Of a stretch of DNA of 64,000 nt, positions 25,934 through 37,627 are shown piece after piece. The position numbers and the translations under genes are program-made. The notes under the pieces are model-generated. The model did not search any database, had not been told where the DNA came from, and was given only the letters and a program-made list of their open reading frames with translations. Source of the DNA: Massilia sp. Root335 (GTDB lineage: Bacteria; Pseudomonadota; Gammaproteobacteria; Burkholderiales; Burkholderiaceae_D); contig NZ_LMCY01000004.1 in the NCBI RefSeq assembly GCF_001425685.1, positions 124,541-188,540 on the forward strand, read 5' to 3'. How positions within the stretch are numbered: position 1 is the stretch's first letter; the number at the start of each line of letters is the position of its first letter.

Positions 25934-26575
25934 ATGCAAAAAAAGAAGTCCGCCCCCACCTACGCGCGCCGTCCCGGCCCGCCGCAACAGGTCCGCATCA
26001 TCGGCGGCGCCTGGAAACGCACCCCGCTTCCCGTCCTCGACGCCTTCGGCCTGCGGCCCACGCCCGACCGCGTCCGCGAAACCGTCTTCAACTGGATCAA
26101 CCACCAGACGACGGGCGACTGGGACCGCGCCGACTGCCTCGATCTGTTCGCCGGCAGCGGCGCCCTCGGCTTCGAGGCTGCCAGCCGCGGCGCGCGGTCG
26201 GTCACGATGATCGACACCGTCGGCGCCGTCGTGCGCCAGCTCGAACTGATCAAGGACAAGCTCAAGGCCGACAACGTGCGCGTCCTGCGCGCCGACGCCC
26301 TGGCCGTGGCGCGCGACTTCATCCAGCGCGGCCAGCGCTTCGACCTGATCTTCCTCGACCCGCCGTACCAGCAGGATTTCCTCGCCCAGGCCCTGCCGTT
26401 GTGTGCGCAACTGCTGAACGAAGGCGGCCTCGTGTATGCGGAATCGGGCGAGCGCCTGCCGTTCCCGGAGACGATCGATGCAACCGGCGACGTGCCGGAA
26501 TGGCTGCAACCGTGGCAGCTGGTGCGTGCCGACAAGGCCGGCATGGTGCATTACCACCTGCTAAAGTTGCGTTAA
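25934..26575 (+). CDS. rsmD: 16S rRNA (guanine966-N2)-methyltransferase
   Basis: 213 residues. RIIGGAWKR and LRPTPDRVRETVFNWI near the start, SAM motif DLFAGSGALGFEA and catalytic DPPY match RsmD. It methylates G966 of 16S rRNA in the 30S subunit. The gene is followed by coaD, the common rsmD-coaD pairing in proteobacteria. Confidence 0.94.
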   Translation: MQKKKSAPTYARRPGPPQQVRIIGGAWKRTPLPVLDAFGLRPTPDRVRETVFNWINHQTTGDWDRADCLDLFAGSGALGFEAASRGARSVTMIDTVGAVVRQLELIKDKLKADNVRVLRADALAVARDFIQRGQRFDLIFLDPPYQQDFLAQALPLCAQLLNEGGLVYAESGERLPFPETIDATGDVPEWLQPWQLVRADKAGMVHYHLLKLR

Positions 26576-26612
26576 AACACCGATTTTCACCCTAAAACTG
26601 CTTAAAGAATAA

Positions 26613-27473
<861 letters not shown>

Positions 27474-27480
27474 ATCTCCG

Positions 27481-27508
27481 AAGCCGGCCTCGCGCCGGCT
27501 TTTCTTTT
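27481..27508 (+). terminator. Rho-independent terminator after the ferredoxin gene
   Basis: AAGCCGGC, 5-base loop, GCCGGCTT followed by a T-rich tract. Confidence 0.85.
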
Positions 27509-27754
27509 GGCGCAAGCGGTCCCGAGCGGCCGTCGATCGGCCAGCCTTGTTCCAAAACACAACACTCCAGCGCCCTGCTTTGGTGCGCAGCAAATCCCCG
27601 TCGTCATTCACGCGCCGTGACACCCGGGTCCGGGATTGTGCTGTCGCAGCATCGAAATAGTTTTGAGTCTCTAATTTTGCCAACACATCGGTGCTATATT
27701 TATCTTGCAAAATTAGCACGCCCATTCTTTTTTTGGACGGAGAGACTCGACATA

Positions 27755-29362
27755 ATGATTAAAAATATGAGTATCGGCCAGCGTCTGGCCATCGGGTTCG
27801 GTGTCGTGATCGCCCTGCTGGTCCTGCTGGCAGGGCTTTCTTATGTCAGGATTGCCAACCTGAACAAGGAAATGGACACCCTGGTCAAGGTGCGCTACGC
27901 CAACACGGTAGCGGCCAACCACATCAAGGAAGACGTGAGCGAAGCGACGCGCAGCATGCTCAACGTCCTCATCATGACCGATCCGGACCAGATCAAAAAG
28001 GAACTCGCCAACACGGAAGCGCGCAGCGCCAACGCCACCGCCCTGGTCGCCGAACTGGCAAGGAGCACGGGCGACGCCGAGGCCGCCGGTATCCTGAAAG
28101 CGCTGGCGGCCATCCAGAACAAATTCCTGCCGGCGCAGACGACCTTCATCCAACTCGTCAACGACGACAAGAAGGACGAGGCGATGATGAAATTCATGTT
28201 CTCGCTGCGTCCTCAGCAGACGCGCTACTTCGAGCAGCTGGACAAATTCGTCGCCTGGCAGAACGCCGCGATGCACCAGGCCGGCGAGAACACGGCCGCC
28301 GTCACGCAGCGCACGCAGATGCTGATCCTGGCGCTGACGGCCATCGCGGCCGCGCTGTCGCTGGGCGTCGCGTGGCTGGCCACGCGCAGCATCACCCGCC
28401 CGCTGGGACAGGTGGTGGAGATCGCGCGGCGCGTCGCGGACGGCGATCTCACGAGCGACATCGCGGTCGACAGCCGCGACGAGGCGGGCCAGATGATGGC
28501 AGCGCTGCGCCACATGAACGCCAGCCTGATCCGCATCGTCGGCGAAGTGCGCACGAGTACCGACTCGATGTCCTGCGCGTCTGGAGAAATTGCCAGCGGC
28601 AACCAGGACCTGTCGACGCGCACGGAATCCCAGGCGATGTCGCTGGCGCAAACGTCGAGCTCGATGCGCGCGCTCACCGGCACCGTGCAGCAGAACGCGG
28701 ACAATGCGCGCCAGGCGAATCAGCTGGCGGTCCAGGCGTCGGAGGTGGCGGCACGCGGCGGTTCCGTCGTGTCGCACGTGATCGAGACGATGGGATCGAT
28801 CACGGCCTCGTCCAAGAAAATCGTCGACATCATCGGCGTGATCGACGGTATCGCCTTCCAGACGAATATCCTCGCGCTGAATGCCGCGGTCGAGGCCGCG
28901 CGCGCGGGCGAGCAGGGACGCGGCTTCGCCGTCGTGGCGGCCGAAGTGCGCAGCCTGGCGCAACGCTCGGCCGCCGCCGCCCAGGAAATCAAGCTGCTGA
29001 TCGGCGATTCCGTGAACAAGGTCAAGGAGGGCAGCACCCTCGTCGAGCAGGCTGGCGTGACGATGGAAGAAGTCGTCGAAAGCGTGCGCCGCGTCACCGA
29101 CATCATGGGAGAAATTACGGCTGCCAGCCTCGAGCAGAGTGCCGGCATCGCCCAGGTCAGCCAGACCATCGTCGCGATGGACGAGACGACGCAACAGAAC
29201 GCCGCCCTCGTCGAGCAGGCCGCCGCCGCGGCCGCATCGATGCAGGAACAGGCGCAGCACCTGGCGCGCGCCGTCAGCGTGTTCAAGCTGCAAAATGCCG
29301 GTACGGATGCGCAAGCGGCGCCGCGCCTGGCACGCTCACCCCAGGCACTGGTCGCGGCCTGA
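27755..29362 (+). CDS. methyl-accepting chemotaxis protein
   Basis: 535 residues: membrane helix about 10-30, four-helix-bundle periplasmic sensor (about 31-188), second membrane helix (about 190-210), HAMP (about 211-265), then the cytoplasmic signalling coiled coil with the conserved tip [20 protein letters not shown]. The signature [10 protein letters not shown] region and short periplasmic loop are of the Tar/Tsr class without a recognised ligand-binding insert. Start at ATG after GGACGGAGAGA. Ligand unknown; no C-terminal NWETF-type CheR tether is seen. Confidence 0.93.
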   Translation: MIKNMSIGQRLAIGFGVVIALLVLLAGLSYVRIANLNKEMDTLVKVRYANTVAANHIKEDVSEATRSMLNVLIMTDPDQIKKELANTEARSANATALVAELARSTGDAEAAGILKALAAIQNKFLPAQTTFIQLVNDDKKDEAMMKFMFSLRPQQTRYFEQLDKFVAWQNAAMHQAGENTAAVTQRTQMLILALTAIAAALSLGVAWLATRSITRPLGQVVEIARRVADGDLTSDIAVDSRDEAGQMMAALRHMNASLIRIVGEVRTSTDSMSCASGEIASGNQDLSTRTESQAMSLAQTSSSMRALTGTVQQNADNARQANQLAVQASEVAARGGSVVSHVIETMGSITASSKKIVDIIGVIDGIAFQTNILALNAAVEAARAGEQGRGFAVVAAEVRSLAQRSAAAAQEIKLLIGDSVNKVKEGSTLVEQAGVTMEEVVESVRRVTDIMGEITAASLEQSAGIAQVSQTIVAMDETTQQNAALVEQAAAAAASMQEQAQHLARAVSVFKLQNAGTDAQAAPRLARSPQALVAA

Positions 29363-29410
29363 ACCACGGCCGCCGATTTTCACAACGACAGCCTACTTAA
29401 AGGAGACACT

Positions 29411-30010
29411 ATGACTACCCATCAATCCGTCATCAAACGCCTGCTCGCCGGCGCCGTCCTGACCCTGGCCGCCAGCCTGCCGGCCTTTGCCACGGTCGAC
29501 GTCGGCGGCTACAAGTTCGAGGACACGACCAAGGTCGCCGGCAAGGATTTGAAGCTGAACGGCGCCGGCATGCGCACCAAGTTCATCATCAAGGTCTACG
29601 CGGCCGGCCTGTACCTGCCCGAAAAGAAGAACAACACGGCCGAGGTCCTGAAGGAAGAGGGCCCGCGCCGCGTGACGCTGCAGATGGCGCGCGACATCTC
29701 GTCGGAGGATTTCGGCAAAGCCTTCATGGATGGCCTGAACGAGAACATCGACAAGGCCGAGAAGCAGCGCATCGTGGCCCAGATCAGCAAAATGGGAGAA
29801 CTGTTCGCCTCCGTCGACGGTCTCAAGAAGGGTGACGTGCTGCACCTGGACTGGATCCCGGGCACCGGCACACAAGCGGAACTGAACGGCCAGAAGCTGG
29901 GCGGCCCTATCCCCGACATCAATTTCTACAACGCGATCCTGCGCATCTGGCTGGGCGACAAGCCGGTCGACCGCTCGCTCAAGCCGGCGCTCCTGGGCGA
30001 AGCCAGGTAA
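29411..30010 (+). CDS. exported chalcone-isomerase-like protein
   Basis: 199 residues. Signal peptide to AFA (about residue 26), then VDVGGYKFEDTTKVAGKDLKLNGAGMRTKFIIKVYAAGLYL (about 28-68), with the conserved GAGxR and KVYxAGLYL features of the bacterial CHI-like family, and a C-terminal ILRIWLGDKPVDRSLKPALLG. These periplasmic proteins do not make flavonoids; their role is unclear. Shine-Dalgarno AGGAGA. Confidence 0.85.
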   Translation: MTTHQSVIKRLLAGAVLTLAASLPAFATVDVGGYKFEDTTKVAGKDLKLNGAGMRTKFIIKVYAAGLYLPEKKNNTAEVLKEEGPRRVTLQMARDISSEDFGKAFMDGLNENIDKAEKQRIVAQISKMGELFASVDGLKKGDVLHLDWIPGTGTQAELNGQKLGGPIPDINFYNAILRIWLGDKPVDRSLKPALLGEAR

Positions 30011-30025
30011 CCCCTGTTTTCCCCG

Positions 30026-30063
30026 AAACGCGGCCCCGGGCAACCGGCGGCCGCGTTTTTTTT
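30026..30063 (+). terminator. Rho-independent terminator after the CHI-like gene
   Basis: AAACGCGGCC, loop, GGCCGCGTTT continuing into a long T-run. Confidence 0.85.
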
Positions 30064-30538
30064 CGCCCTCGATTTTTTGACTGCGTACTGCCCGGTTTTT
30101 TGGATGGAGGGGGAGGCCAGCCGCCGCGCCGGCGCCTCTGGCGCCGCATCCTTTCGATAAAATCGACGTTTACTATAATTCATCCATATGCCATGACCAA
30201 TCATGAACTTCGGCTATTGTTCGAACATATCAGATGAAAAAATAGATATATTCGGCCATTTCTTCCATTTTTTCGACTCTCATGACGTTCTCGAGACGTT
30301 CTTGCGGAACACATAAGACATCCACAATATGCCATCAACGTCACCCGATATTCGTTCAACATGCCGATAACTCATCAATGAACGCATCTTCGATTTTTTG
30401 ATACCTCTATTCCATGTCTACTAATTGTTAAATAAAATCGGCAAAAAAACGCTTGATAACCCGAGCGACCTCAAGTTACCCGCGACAGGTGAGAATGGCT
30501 TACGTTTCAGGGGCCGGACGGGTCCGGGGGCAGGGACG
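30064..30538. other. AT-rich intergenic region
   Basis: No supported gene. After a GC-rich hairpin (GGCGCC/TCT/GGCGCC, 30131-30145) the sequence is clearly AT-rich from about 30150 to 30480 and carries short imperfect repeats such as GACGTTCTCGAGACGTTC near 30281. It lies between two convergent transcripts. Confidence 0.5.
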
Positions 30539-30570
30539 AAAAAAAACGGCGCCCGGATGACCGGGCGCCG
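30539..30570 (-). terminator. Rho-independent terminator of the small membrane protein gene
   Basis: On the minus strand CGGCGCCCGG, loop TCAT, CCGGGCGCCG followed by eight T residues (30546-30539). Confidence 0.88.
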
Positions 30571-30608
30571 CTTTCGCAGAGGAAGCTGTGTAGACTAAAC
30601 GGTAAAAA

Positions 30609-30872
30609 TCAGTGCGATCCCAGCACGCCGACGTCGGCCGGAGCGGCCTGGACGGTAGCAGCCAGCGTGCGCTGCGTGCGGCGCGCGGCCAGCTCATCCT
30701 TCGTCGGACGGGGGCGCACCACCAGCACCAGCGCACGGGCGATGCCGATCAGGAGGGGACGGAAGAACATCACGACGCCGCCCAGCAGGGTCAGCTGGAC
30801 CATCACGAGCAGCAGGTGGGTGAAGGGCAGGGCCATCACCGGTGTCTGGAAAAGGGTCGCTGAGAAGGACAT
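30609..30872 (-). CDS. small membrane protein, unknown function
   Basis: 87 residues with one strong hydrophobic segment (about 16-57, possibly two helices around the GG at 31-32: LLLVMVQLTLLGGVVMFF and LLIGIARALVLVV), then a basic/Ala-rich C-terminal tail (RPRPTKDELAARRTQR). It has its own strong terminator and codon use like its neighbours, so it is likely a real gene. No family recognised. Confidence 0.6.
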   Translation of the reverse strand: MSFSATLFQTPVMALPFTHLLLVMVQLTLLGGVVMFFRPLLIGIARALVLVVRPRPTKDELAARRTQRTLAATVQAAPADVGVLGSH

Positions 30873-30967
30873 GGCAAGTCTCGGAGTGGCAATCTGATCT
30901 ATTGTTCAATGTCACTATAGTGCAACGCAACATATAAATCTAATTACGCTTACTGATAGCTCTTATA

Positions 30968-30995
30968 TTGATTGTGAATGGAAATCGGGTACACT
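30968..30995 (+). promoter_or_regulatory. candidate promoter of the LysR gene
   Basis: TTGATT, 16-bp spacer, TACACT; about 45 bases before the LysR ATG. Confidence 0.3.
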
Positions 30996-31040
30996 TGCCA
31001 TACCGATGAACCATTTATTGCCAGTCCTGAACGGAGTCCC

Positions 31041-32021
31041 ATGAGCTTCCTCACGCTTGATCTGAACCTGCTCCGCGTCTTCGACGCCGTCATGACCGAG
31101 CAAAACCTCACCCGCGCCGCAGGTCACCTTGCGATGACCCAGCCAGCGGTCTCGAACGCCATCAAGCGCTTGCGCGAAAGCCTGGGCGACGAGTTGCTGA
31201 TCCGCACGGCCTACGGCGTCAAGCCGACGCCGCGCGCGGAAGCGCTATGGCCGGCCGTGCGCCAGGCCCTGGCCGCGCTGGAAGCGGCCGTGATGCCGGA
31301 AACGTTCGACGTCTCCAAGGCCCAGGCGACCTTCCGCATGGCGATGGCCGACGCCACGGCCGCGCTGTGGCTGCCATCGCTGGTGCGGTCGATCGAAAAA
31401 GAGGCGCAGGGCGTCAACATCCGCATGGTGCCCCTGACCACGCGCGAACCGCGCCCGATGCTGCTGCGCGGCGACATCGACCTGGCCGTCGGCTTCTTCC
31501 CGGGCGTCGCGGCCCAGCTGTCGTACGAGACCGGCTCGCCGATCCGCCACGAGCGCCTGTATTCGGGCGAATACGTGATCGTGATGCGCAAGAACCACCC
31601 GTTGGCCCAGGGCGAGCTCGACCTGGACGCCTATTGCAAGTCGAACCACTTGCTGGTGAGCTTCTCGGGCCGCGCCCACGGCCTCGTCGACGAAGCGCTG
31701 GCGCAGATCGGCCGCGAGCGGCGCATCCTGCTGACCGTGAACCAGTTCTTCACGGCGGGCCGCGTGGTCGCCAATTCCGACCTCGTGACGGTCTTGCCCA
31801 AACACCTGATTGCCTCGACGGGCGCGGCGGAACAGCTCACCTGGCGCGAGCTGCCGTTCCAGCTGCCGGCCGTGCACCTGGACATGCTGTGGCACGAACG
31901 CGACGGCCGCAGCCCGGCGCACCGCTGGCTGCGCAAGAACCTGGAAAACCTCTCTGCGTCGGCGCAAAAAATGCTGCCGCAGCGATCGGAAACGTCGGAA
32001 AAAATGGAAAAGATTGCCTGA
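31041..32021 (+). CDS. LysR family transcriptional regulator
   Basis: 326 residues. The N-terminal helix-turn-helix is the classic LysR type (LNLLRVFDAVMTEQNLTRAAGHLAMTQPAVSNAIKRLRESLGDELL across 6-51), followed by a PBP2-type ligand domain. The start has CGGAG 7 bases upstream; the open frame continues 21 codons upstream through the promoter. It stands alone, convergent to an Lrp-type gene, so its target is not obvious. Confidence 0.92.
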   Translation: MSFLTLDLNLLRVFDAVMTEQNLTRAAGHLAMTQPAVSNAIKRLRESLGDELLIRTAYGVKPTPRAEALWPAVRQALAALEAAVMPETFDVSKAQATFRMAMADATAALWLPSLVRSIEKEAQGVNIRMVPLTTREPRPMLLRGDIDLAVGFFPGVAAQLSYETGSPIRHERLYSGEYVIVMRKNHPLAQGELDLDAYCKSNHLLVSFSGRAHGLVDEALAQIGRERRILLTVNQFFTAGRVVANSDLVTVLPKHLIASTGAAEQLTWRELPFQLPAVHLDMLWHERDGRSPAHRWLRKNLENLSASAQKMLPQRSETSEKMEKIA

Positions 32022-32046
32022 AGAAAGTTGGAGCGCCCATCACTAC

Positions 32047-32134
32047 CGTCGCCCCCGCGCAGGCGGGGGCCCAAGTTCTGTTCGCGTAATCGACACGCTT
32101 GCAAAATTGGGCCCCTGCCTTCGCAGGGGCGACG
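32047..32134. repeat. paired inverted repeat (REP/BIME-like) between convergent genes
   Basis: Two 28-base arms (32047-32074 and 32107-32134), the first reading CGTCGCCCCCGCGCAGG and the second the near-complement TTGGGCCCCTGCCTTCG, separated by 32 bases. Each arm also folds on itself. It sits exactly between the convergent LysR and Lrp-type genes and may act as a bidirectional terminator. Confidence 0.7.
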
Positions 32135-32145
32135 TTGTTTGACGC

Positions 32146-32601
32146 TTATTTAATGGGCAATTTCGTCGTGTTCTTGACCTCTTCCATCACCGCATAAGTG
32201 TGCGTCTCGCGCACGCCTTTCTGCAGTAACGTCTTGCCGAGGAATTCGCGGTAAGCTGCCATATCCTTCACACGCGCCTTGACGAGGTAATCGAAGCCGC
32301 CGGCCACCATATGGCATTCGAGCACTTCGGGAATCAACTGGACGCTCTGCTTGAAGGCGTCGAAGACTTCCGGCGTCGTGCGGTCCAGCACCACTTCGAT
32401 GAACACCAGCAGCGACACATCCAGCAGCTGGGGATTCAACTGGGCCGTATAGCCCATGATGTAACCGGACTCGTGCAGCTTGCGCACCCGCTCGAGGCAG
32501 GCGGCGGGCGACAGGTTGACCCGTGCCGCCAGCTCGACGTTGCTGATACGCCCGTCGCTTTGCAGTTCGGCCAGGATTTTCTTGCTGATCTTGTCCAGCA
32601 T
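32146..32601 (-). CDS. Lrp/AsnC family regulator, divergent from putA
   Basis: 151 residues with winged HTH (ISKKILAELQSDGRISNVELA, SPAACLERVRKLHESG) and RAM domain (ECHMVAGGFDYLVKARV). Divergent from putA with about 200 bases between, the arrangement of proline-responsive PutR/BkdR-type activators. Probably senses an amino acid, likely proline, and controls putA. Confidence 0.9.
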   Translation of the reverse strand: MLDKISKKILAELQSDGRISNVELAARVNLSPAACLERVRKLHESGYIMGYTAQLNPQLLDVSLLVFIEVVLDRTTPEVFDAFKQSVQLIPEVLECHMVAGGFDYLVKARVKDMAAYREFLGKTLLQKGVRETHTYAVMEEVKNTTKLPIK

Positions 32602-32807
32602 CTTGTTCTCTCTCCACCATAAATATTATTTGGTGAAATTCTCTCACCAAAAACTATCTATTGCTAGTCTTCTGTAAAAACAGAATTAATCCAGAAGATT
32701 TCCTTCTACAATCGAATCATTGATCCGCACTTCAGTACGCGCCGGCCGTGGCTACGGTACGGCGCGTTTTGCTAGCTGTCGGCCATTCCACTTTTTTCCG
32801 AACGTCC

Positions 32808-35800
32808 ATGAACATTGCCGCCTTCCCGGCTTCCACCTACGTCCCCTTCGACGCCCTGCAGACCGAAGCCCGCCGCGAACAGACGCCGCTGCGCGCCGCG
32901 ATCACCGCCGCCTACCGCCGTGAGGAGACCAGCGCCGTGGAATGGCTGCTGGCCCAGGGCGCCTGCGCCAACGCCGACGCCTACATGCTGGCGCACCGCC
33001 TCGTGTCGGCCGTGCGCGAAAAACGCACGCGCTCGTCGGGTGTCGATGCATTGATGCACGAATTCTCGCTGTCGTCCGAAGAAGGCGTCGCGCTCATGTG
33101 CCTCGCCGAAGCGCTGCTGCGCATTCCCGACACGGAAACGGCCGACCGCCTGATCGCCGACAAGATCAGCAGGGGCGACTGGAAAAAACACCTGGGCGAA
33201 TCGCCGTCGCTGTTCGTGAACGCCGCGACCTGGGGCCTGCTCATCACGGGCAAGCTCGTGTCGTCCAGCAGCGAGACGGGTCTCGGCGCCGCGCTGACGC
33301 GCATGATCGCGAAGGGCGGCGAACCGCTGATCCGCAAAGGCGTCGACCTGGCCATGCGCATGCTGGGCAACCAGTTCGTCACCGGCCAGACCATCGACGA
33401 AGCACTGAAAAACAGCCGGGAAAACGAAACCCGCGGCTACCGGTATTCCTACGACATGCTGGGCGAAGCCGCGCTGACGGAATCCGACGCCGACAATTAC
33501 TATGCCTCGTACGAAGCGGCCATCCACGCGATCGGCAACGCGTCCAATGGCCGCGGCATCAAGGACGGTCCGGGCATCTCGATCAAGCTGTCCGCCCTGC
33601 ATCCGAGATACAGCCGCGCGCAATACGCCCGCGTGATGGGAGAACTGCTGCCGCGCGTGCGCAACCTCATCCTGCTCGCGAAACAGTACGACATCGGCAT
33701 CAATATCGACGCCGAGGAAGCGGACCGCCTGGAAATCTCGCTCGACATGCTGGAAGCGCTGGCCTTCGATCCGGCGCTGGCCGGCTTCGACGGCATCGGC
33801 CTCGTCGTGCAGGCGTACCAGAAACGCTGCCCGTTCGTGATCGATTTCGTCGTGGATCTCGCCCGCCGCAGCGGCCGCAAGTTCATGGTGCGCCTGGTCA
33901 AGGGTGCGTACTGGGATGCGGAAATCAAGCGCGCCCAGGTCGACGGCCTGCCCGGCTATCCGGTCTATACGCGCAAGGTGTACACCGACGTCTCGTATCT
34001 CACGTGCGCGCGCAAGCTGTTGAGCGCGACGGACGTCATCTACCCCCAGTTCGCCACGCACAATGCGCATTCGCTGTCCGTGATCTACACATGGGCCAAG
34101 GCGGACAATGTGTCCAACTACGAATTCCAGTGCCTGCACGGCATGGGAGAGACGCTGTACGACCAGGTCGTCGGCAAGGACAACCTGGACAAGGCGTGCC
34201 GCATCTACGCGCCGGTCGGTTCGCACGAAACGCTGCTCGCCTACCTCGTGCGGCGCCTGCTGGAAAACGGCGCCAACTCGTCGTTCGTGAACCAGATCGT
34301 CGACGAGAACGTGCCCATCGACACCTTGCTGGCCGATCCGTTCGAGGCCGCGCGCGCGGCGCAGTGCCTGCCGCATCCGCGCATTCCGCTGCCGCTGGAC
34401 CTGTTCCCGGACGGCCGCCGCAACTCGGCCGGCCTCGATCTCACCAACGACCACGTGCTGGCCGGGCTGGCCGCCGACCTCGGCACGCCGCGCCGCTACC
34501 TGGCCGCGCCCCTCATCGACGGCGCCGTGCAAGCCGCCGGCGCGCTGAACGTCGTCAATCCGGCGCAGTCGGCGGACATCGTCGGCCAGGTAACGGAAGC
34601 CACCACGGCCGACGTCGACACCGCGCTGCAGGCGGCAGCCGCCGCCGCGCCGGGCTGGGAAGGCATCGGCAATGCGGCCCGCGCCGACCTCATCGCCCGC
34701 GTCGGCGACCTGTTCGAGCAGCACCGCGGCGAACTGATGGCCCTGGCCGTGCGCGAGGCGGGCAAATCGCTGCCGAACGCGATCGCCGAAGTGCGCGAAG
34801 CCGTCGATTTCCTGCGCTATTACGCGGCCGAGATCCGCAGCGCGCCCGCCGCCCACGCATTGGGCGCCGTGACGTGCATCAGCCCGTGGAACTTCCCGCT
34901 GGCGATTTTTACCGGCCAGGTCGCGGCCGCGCTCGCCGCCGGCAACGTCGTGCTCGCCAAACCGGCCGAGCAGACGCCGCTGATCGCCCACCGCGCCGTG
35001 CAACTGTTTCACCAGGCGGGTGTGCCCGCAGGTGTGTTGCAACTGTTGCCGGGCCGCGGCGAGATTGTCGGCGCCGCACTGACCGCCGATGCGCGCGTAA
35101 AAGCCGTGATTTTTACGGGGTCGACGGAAGTCGCGCAATTGATCAACCGCACGCTGGCCGCACGCGCCGCCAAGGAAGGCGCCGATATTCCGCTGATCGC
35201 GGAAACGGGCGGCCAGAATGCGCTGATCGTCGATTCGTCCGCGCTGCCGGAACAGGTCGTGCAGGATGTCGTCAGTTCCGCGTTCGACAGCGCCGGCCAG
35301 CGCTGCTCCGCGCTGCGCGTACTGTTTCTGCAGGAAGATATCGCGGATAAAACGATCAAGATGCTCAAGGGCGCGATGCAGGAATTGCGCGTCGGCGTGC
35401 CGGACCGCCTGGCGACGGACATCGGTCCCGTCATCGACCAGGAAGCCCGGCAAAACTTGCTCGGCCACATCGAGCGCATGAAGGCGACGGCGAAGCAGTA
35501 TTTTTCGCTGACCCTGCCGGAAGCGCTGCAGGCGCAGGGAACGTTCGTGCCGCCGACCGTGCTCGAGATCGGCTCGATGAGCGAACTGAAACGTGAAGTA
35601 TTCGGCCCTGTGCTTCACGTCGTGCGCTGGCGCCGTTCCGACCTGGACAAGGTCGTCGACACGATCAACGCCACCGGCTACGGCCTCACCCTGGGCGTGC
35701 ATTCGCGCATCGACGAGACCATCGACTTCATCACGACGCGCGCCCACGTCGGCAACATTTACGTGAACCGCAACATCGTCGGCGCCGTCGTCGGCGTGCA

Positions 35801-36446
35801 GCCGTTCGGTGGAGAAGGGAAATCCGGCACCGGTCCCAAGGCCGGCGGTCCGCTGTACCTCAAACGACTGCAAAAGGATGCGCCGCCGCTGCCGTTAAAC
35901 CATGCGCGGCGCGGCAATGCAGCGCTGGACGCGCTGCTCGGCTGGGCGCGCACCAATGGCCACGGCGACATCGCGCCCCTGGCGGAACGCTATATGGAAA
36001 CGACGCTGGACGGCGTGCGCATCGACCTGCCTGGTCCGACCGGCGAGCGCAACCAGCTCGATTTCGTCCCGCGCGGCACCGTCCTGTGCGCACCGAACGG
36101 CACGGCCAGCCTGCTGAACCAGTTGGCGGCGGCATTTGCGACCGGCAACCGCGCGCTCGTGTTGATGGAATCAAACGTCTCGTTGCCGGCCGCGGTGAAG
36201 GAACGCGTGCGTTTTATCGACGCGCAAGAACTGGACGGCAGCGATGTCGCGCTCGCGCTCGTCGAGCAGGATGTAACAGGGGATGTGCGGGCGAAACTGG
36301 CGGCCCGTCCCGGTGCCATCGTCGGCATCGTCGACACCCGCGCGGGCGAACCGATCGCCCTGTGGAGATTGGTGGCGGAGCGCGCCTTGTGCGTCAACAC
36401 GACCGCGGCTGGCGGTAACGCAAGCCTCATGACACTGGGCCTGTAA
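32808..36446 (+). CDS. putA: bifunctional proline dehydrogenase / delta-1-pyrroline-5-carboxylate dehydrogenase
   Basis: 1212 residues. An N-terminal helical arm leads to a PRODH (beta/alpha)8 barrel (about 160-480: [37 protein letters not shown]), then the P5C dehydrogenase domain (about 530-1000) with IAETGGQNA (Glu799) and the catalytic Cys833 in GQRCSA, and a short C-terminal domain. It oxidises proline to glutamate via a channelled intermediate with FAD and NAD. No ribbon-helix-helix DNA-binding domain is seen at the N-terminus, so unlike E. coli PutA it should not self-repress; the divergent Lrp-type gene probably regulates it. The start is the ATG 20 codons inside the open frame. Confidence 0.95.
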   Translation: MNIAAFPASTYVPFDALQTEARREQTPLRAAITAAYRREETSAVEWLLAQGACANADAYMLAHRLVSAVREKRTRSSGVDALMHEFSLSSEEGVALMCLAEALLRIPDTETADRLIADKISRGDWKKHLGESPSLFVNAATWGLLITGKLVSSSSETGLGAALTRMIAKGGEPLIRKGVDLAMRMLGNQFVTGQTIDEALKNSRENETRGYRYSYDMLGEAALTESDADNYYASYEAAIHAIGNASNGRGIKDGPGISIKLSALHPRYSRAQYARVMGELLPRVRNLILLAKQYDIGINIDAEEADRLEISLDMLEALAFDPALAGFDGIGLVVQAYQKRCPFVIDFVVDLARRSGRKFMVRLVKGAYWDAEIKRAQVDGLPGYPVYTRKVYTDVSYLTCARKLLSATDVIYPQFATHNAHSLSVIYTWAKADNVSNYEFQCLHGMGETLYDQVVGKDNLDKACRIYAPVGSHETLLAYLVRRLLENGANSSFVNQIVDENVPIDTLLADPFEAARAAQCLPHPRIPLPLDLFPDGRRNSAGLDLTNDHVLAGLAADLGTPRRYLAAPLIDGAVQAAGALNVVNPAQSADIVGQVTEATTADVDTALQAAAAAAPGWEGIGNAARADLIARVGDLFEQHRGELMALAVREAGKSLPNAIAEVREAVDFLRYYAAEIRSAPAAHALGAVTCISPWNFPLAIFTGQVAAALAAGNVVLAKPAEQTPLIAHRAVQLFHQAGVPAGVLQLLPGRGEIVGAALTADARVKAVIFTGSTEVAQLINRTLAARAAKEGADIPLIAETGGQNALIVDSSALPEQVVQDVVSSAFDSAGQRCSALRVLFLQEDIADKTIKMLKGAMQELRVGVPDRLATDIGPVIDQEARQNLLGHIERMKATAKQYFSLTLPEALQAQGTFVPPTVLEIGSMSELKREVFGPVLHVVRWRRSDLDKVVDTINATGYGLTLGVHSRIDETIDFITTRAHVGNIYVNRNIVGAVVGVQPFGGEGKSGTGPKAGGPLYLKRLQKDAPPLPLNHARRGNAALDALLGWARTNGHGDIAPLAERYMETTLDGVRIDLPGPTGERNQLDFVPRGTVLCAPNGTASLLNQLAAAFATGNRALVLMESNVSLPAAVKERVRFIDAQELDGSDVALALVEQDVTGDVRAKLAARPGAIVGIVDTRAGEPIALWRLVAERALCVNTTAAGGNASLMTLGL

Positions 36447-36511
36447 GCCAGGTCAACGGCGTCACTGGTCGCCGCGGCGTTTTGTTTTTGAAGTACAACT
36501 TGGAGGCAGAC

Positions 36512-37627
36512 ATGTTAGTAGGCGTACCAAAAGAAATCAAAAACAACGAATTCCGGGTGGGCCTCACGCCCCCGAGTGTGCACGAACTGGTCGCGCGCGG
36601 CCATCGTGTCGTCGTGCAAACCGGCGCGGGTGCCGGCATCGGCCTGACGGACGAGCAGTACACGGCCGCCGGCGCGACGATCGTGCCATCGGCGCAAGAG
36701 ATCTTTGCGCAGGCCGAGATGATCGTCAAGGTCAAGGAACCGCAGCCGCAGGAATGCGGGATGCTGCGTCCGGGACAGATCCTGTACACGTATCTGCACC
36801 TGGCGCCGGACCCGGAACAGACGGCGGCCCTCGTGAAATCCGGCGCCGTGTGTATCGCGTATGAAACCATCACCGGTCCGGGCGGCGGCTTGCCGCTGCT
36901 GGCGCCGATGAGCGAGGTGGCGGGGCGGATGTCGATCCAGGCCGGCGCCAGCCACCTGGAAAAATCGAAGGGCGGCGCCGGCATCCTGCTGGGCGGCGTC
37001 CCCGGCGTGGCGGCGGGGCACATCGTCATCATTGGCGCCGGCGTGGTGGGAATGAACGCGTTACAAATGGCCGTCGGCATCGGCGCGCGCGTTAGCGTTC
37101 TCGACAAGAACGTCGACCGCCTGCGCCAGCTCGACCTCGTCTACGGCAACCGTATTTCGACCCTGTATTCGAACACGCATGCGATCGAGGAAGCGGTATT
37201 GTCGGCCGATCTCGTCATCGGCGGCGTGCTCGTGCCCGGCGCCGCGGCACCGAAGCTGGTGACGCGCGACATGGTGTCGCGGATGAAAAAGGGCGCCGTC
37301 GTCGTCGACGTGGCGATCGACCAGGGCGGCTGCTTCGAAACGTCGCATCCGACGACGCACGCGGATCCGACCTTCGTCGTCGATGGCGTCGTGCATTACT
37401 GCGTGGCCAATATGCCCGGCGCGGTGGCGCGCACGTCGACGTTCGCGCTGAACAACGCGACGATAGGCCACGCCGTGGCGCTGGCCAACAAGGGGTGGCG
37501 GCAGGCGCTGCGCGACGATCCTCACCTCAAGAATGGCCTGAACGTCTGCGAAGGCAAGGTGACGTATGCCGCCGTCGCGCAGGATCTTGGCTACGACTAC
37601 GTGCCGGCCGACACGCTGCTGGCCTGA
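36512..37627 (+). CDS. ald: alanine dehydrogenase
   Basis: 371 residues, the same length as the M. tuberculosis enzyme. Opens [20 protein letters not shown]; substrate-binding Lys75 (VKVKEP) and catalytic His96 (YLHLAPD) are at the expected positions; Rossmann motif GAGVVG about 175-180. It interconverts alanine and pyruvate plus ammonia with NAD. GGAGG lies 5 bases before the ATG. Downstream of putA by 65 bases, plausibly an amino-acid catabolic unit. The 3' end overlaps the convergent nucleosidase gene by 31 bases. Confidence 0.96.
   Translation: MLVGVPKEIKNNEFRVGLTPPSVHELVARGHRVVVQTGAGAGIGLTDEQYTAAGATIVPSAQEIFAQAEMIVKVKEPQPQECGMLRPGQILYTYLHLAPDPEQTAALVKSGAVCIAYETITGPGGGLPLLAPMSEVAGRMSIQAGASHLEKSKGGAGILLGGVPGVAAGHIVIIGAGVVGMNALQMAVGIGARVSVLDKNVDRLRQLDLVYGNRISTLYSNTHAIEEAVLSADLVIGGVLVPGAAAPKLVTRDMVSRMKKGAVVVDVAIDQGGCFETSHPTTHADPTFVVDGVVHYCVANMPGAVARTSTFALNNATIGHAVALANKGWRQALRDDPHLKNGLNVCEGKVTYAAVAQDLGYDYVPADTLLA

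Noticed and set aside
32772..35873. A 1033-codon minus-strand open frame
   Set aside because: Antisense shadow of putA; typical of GC-rich coding DNA.
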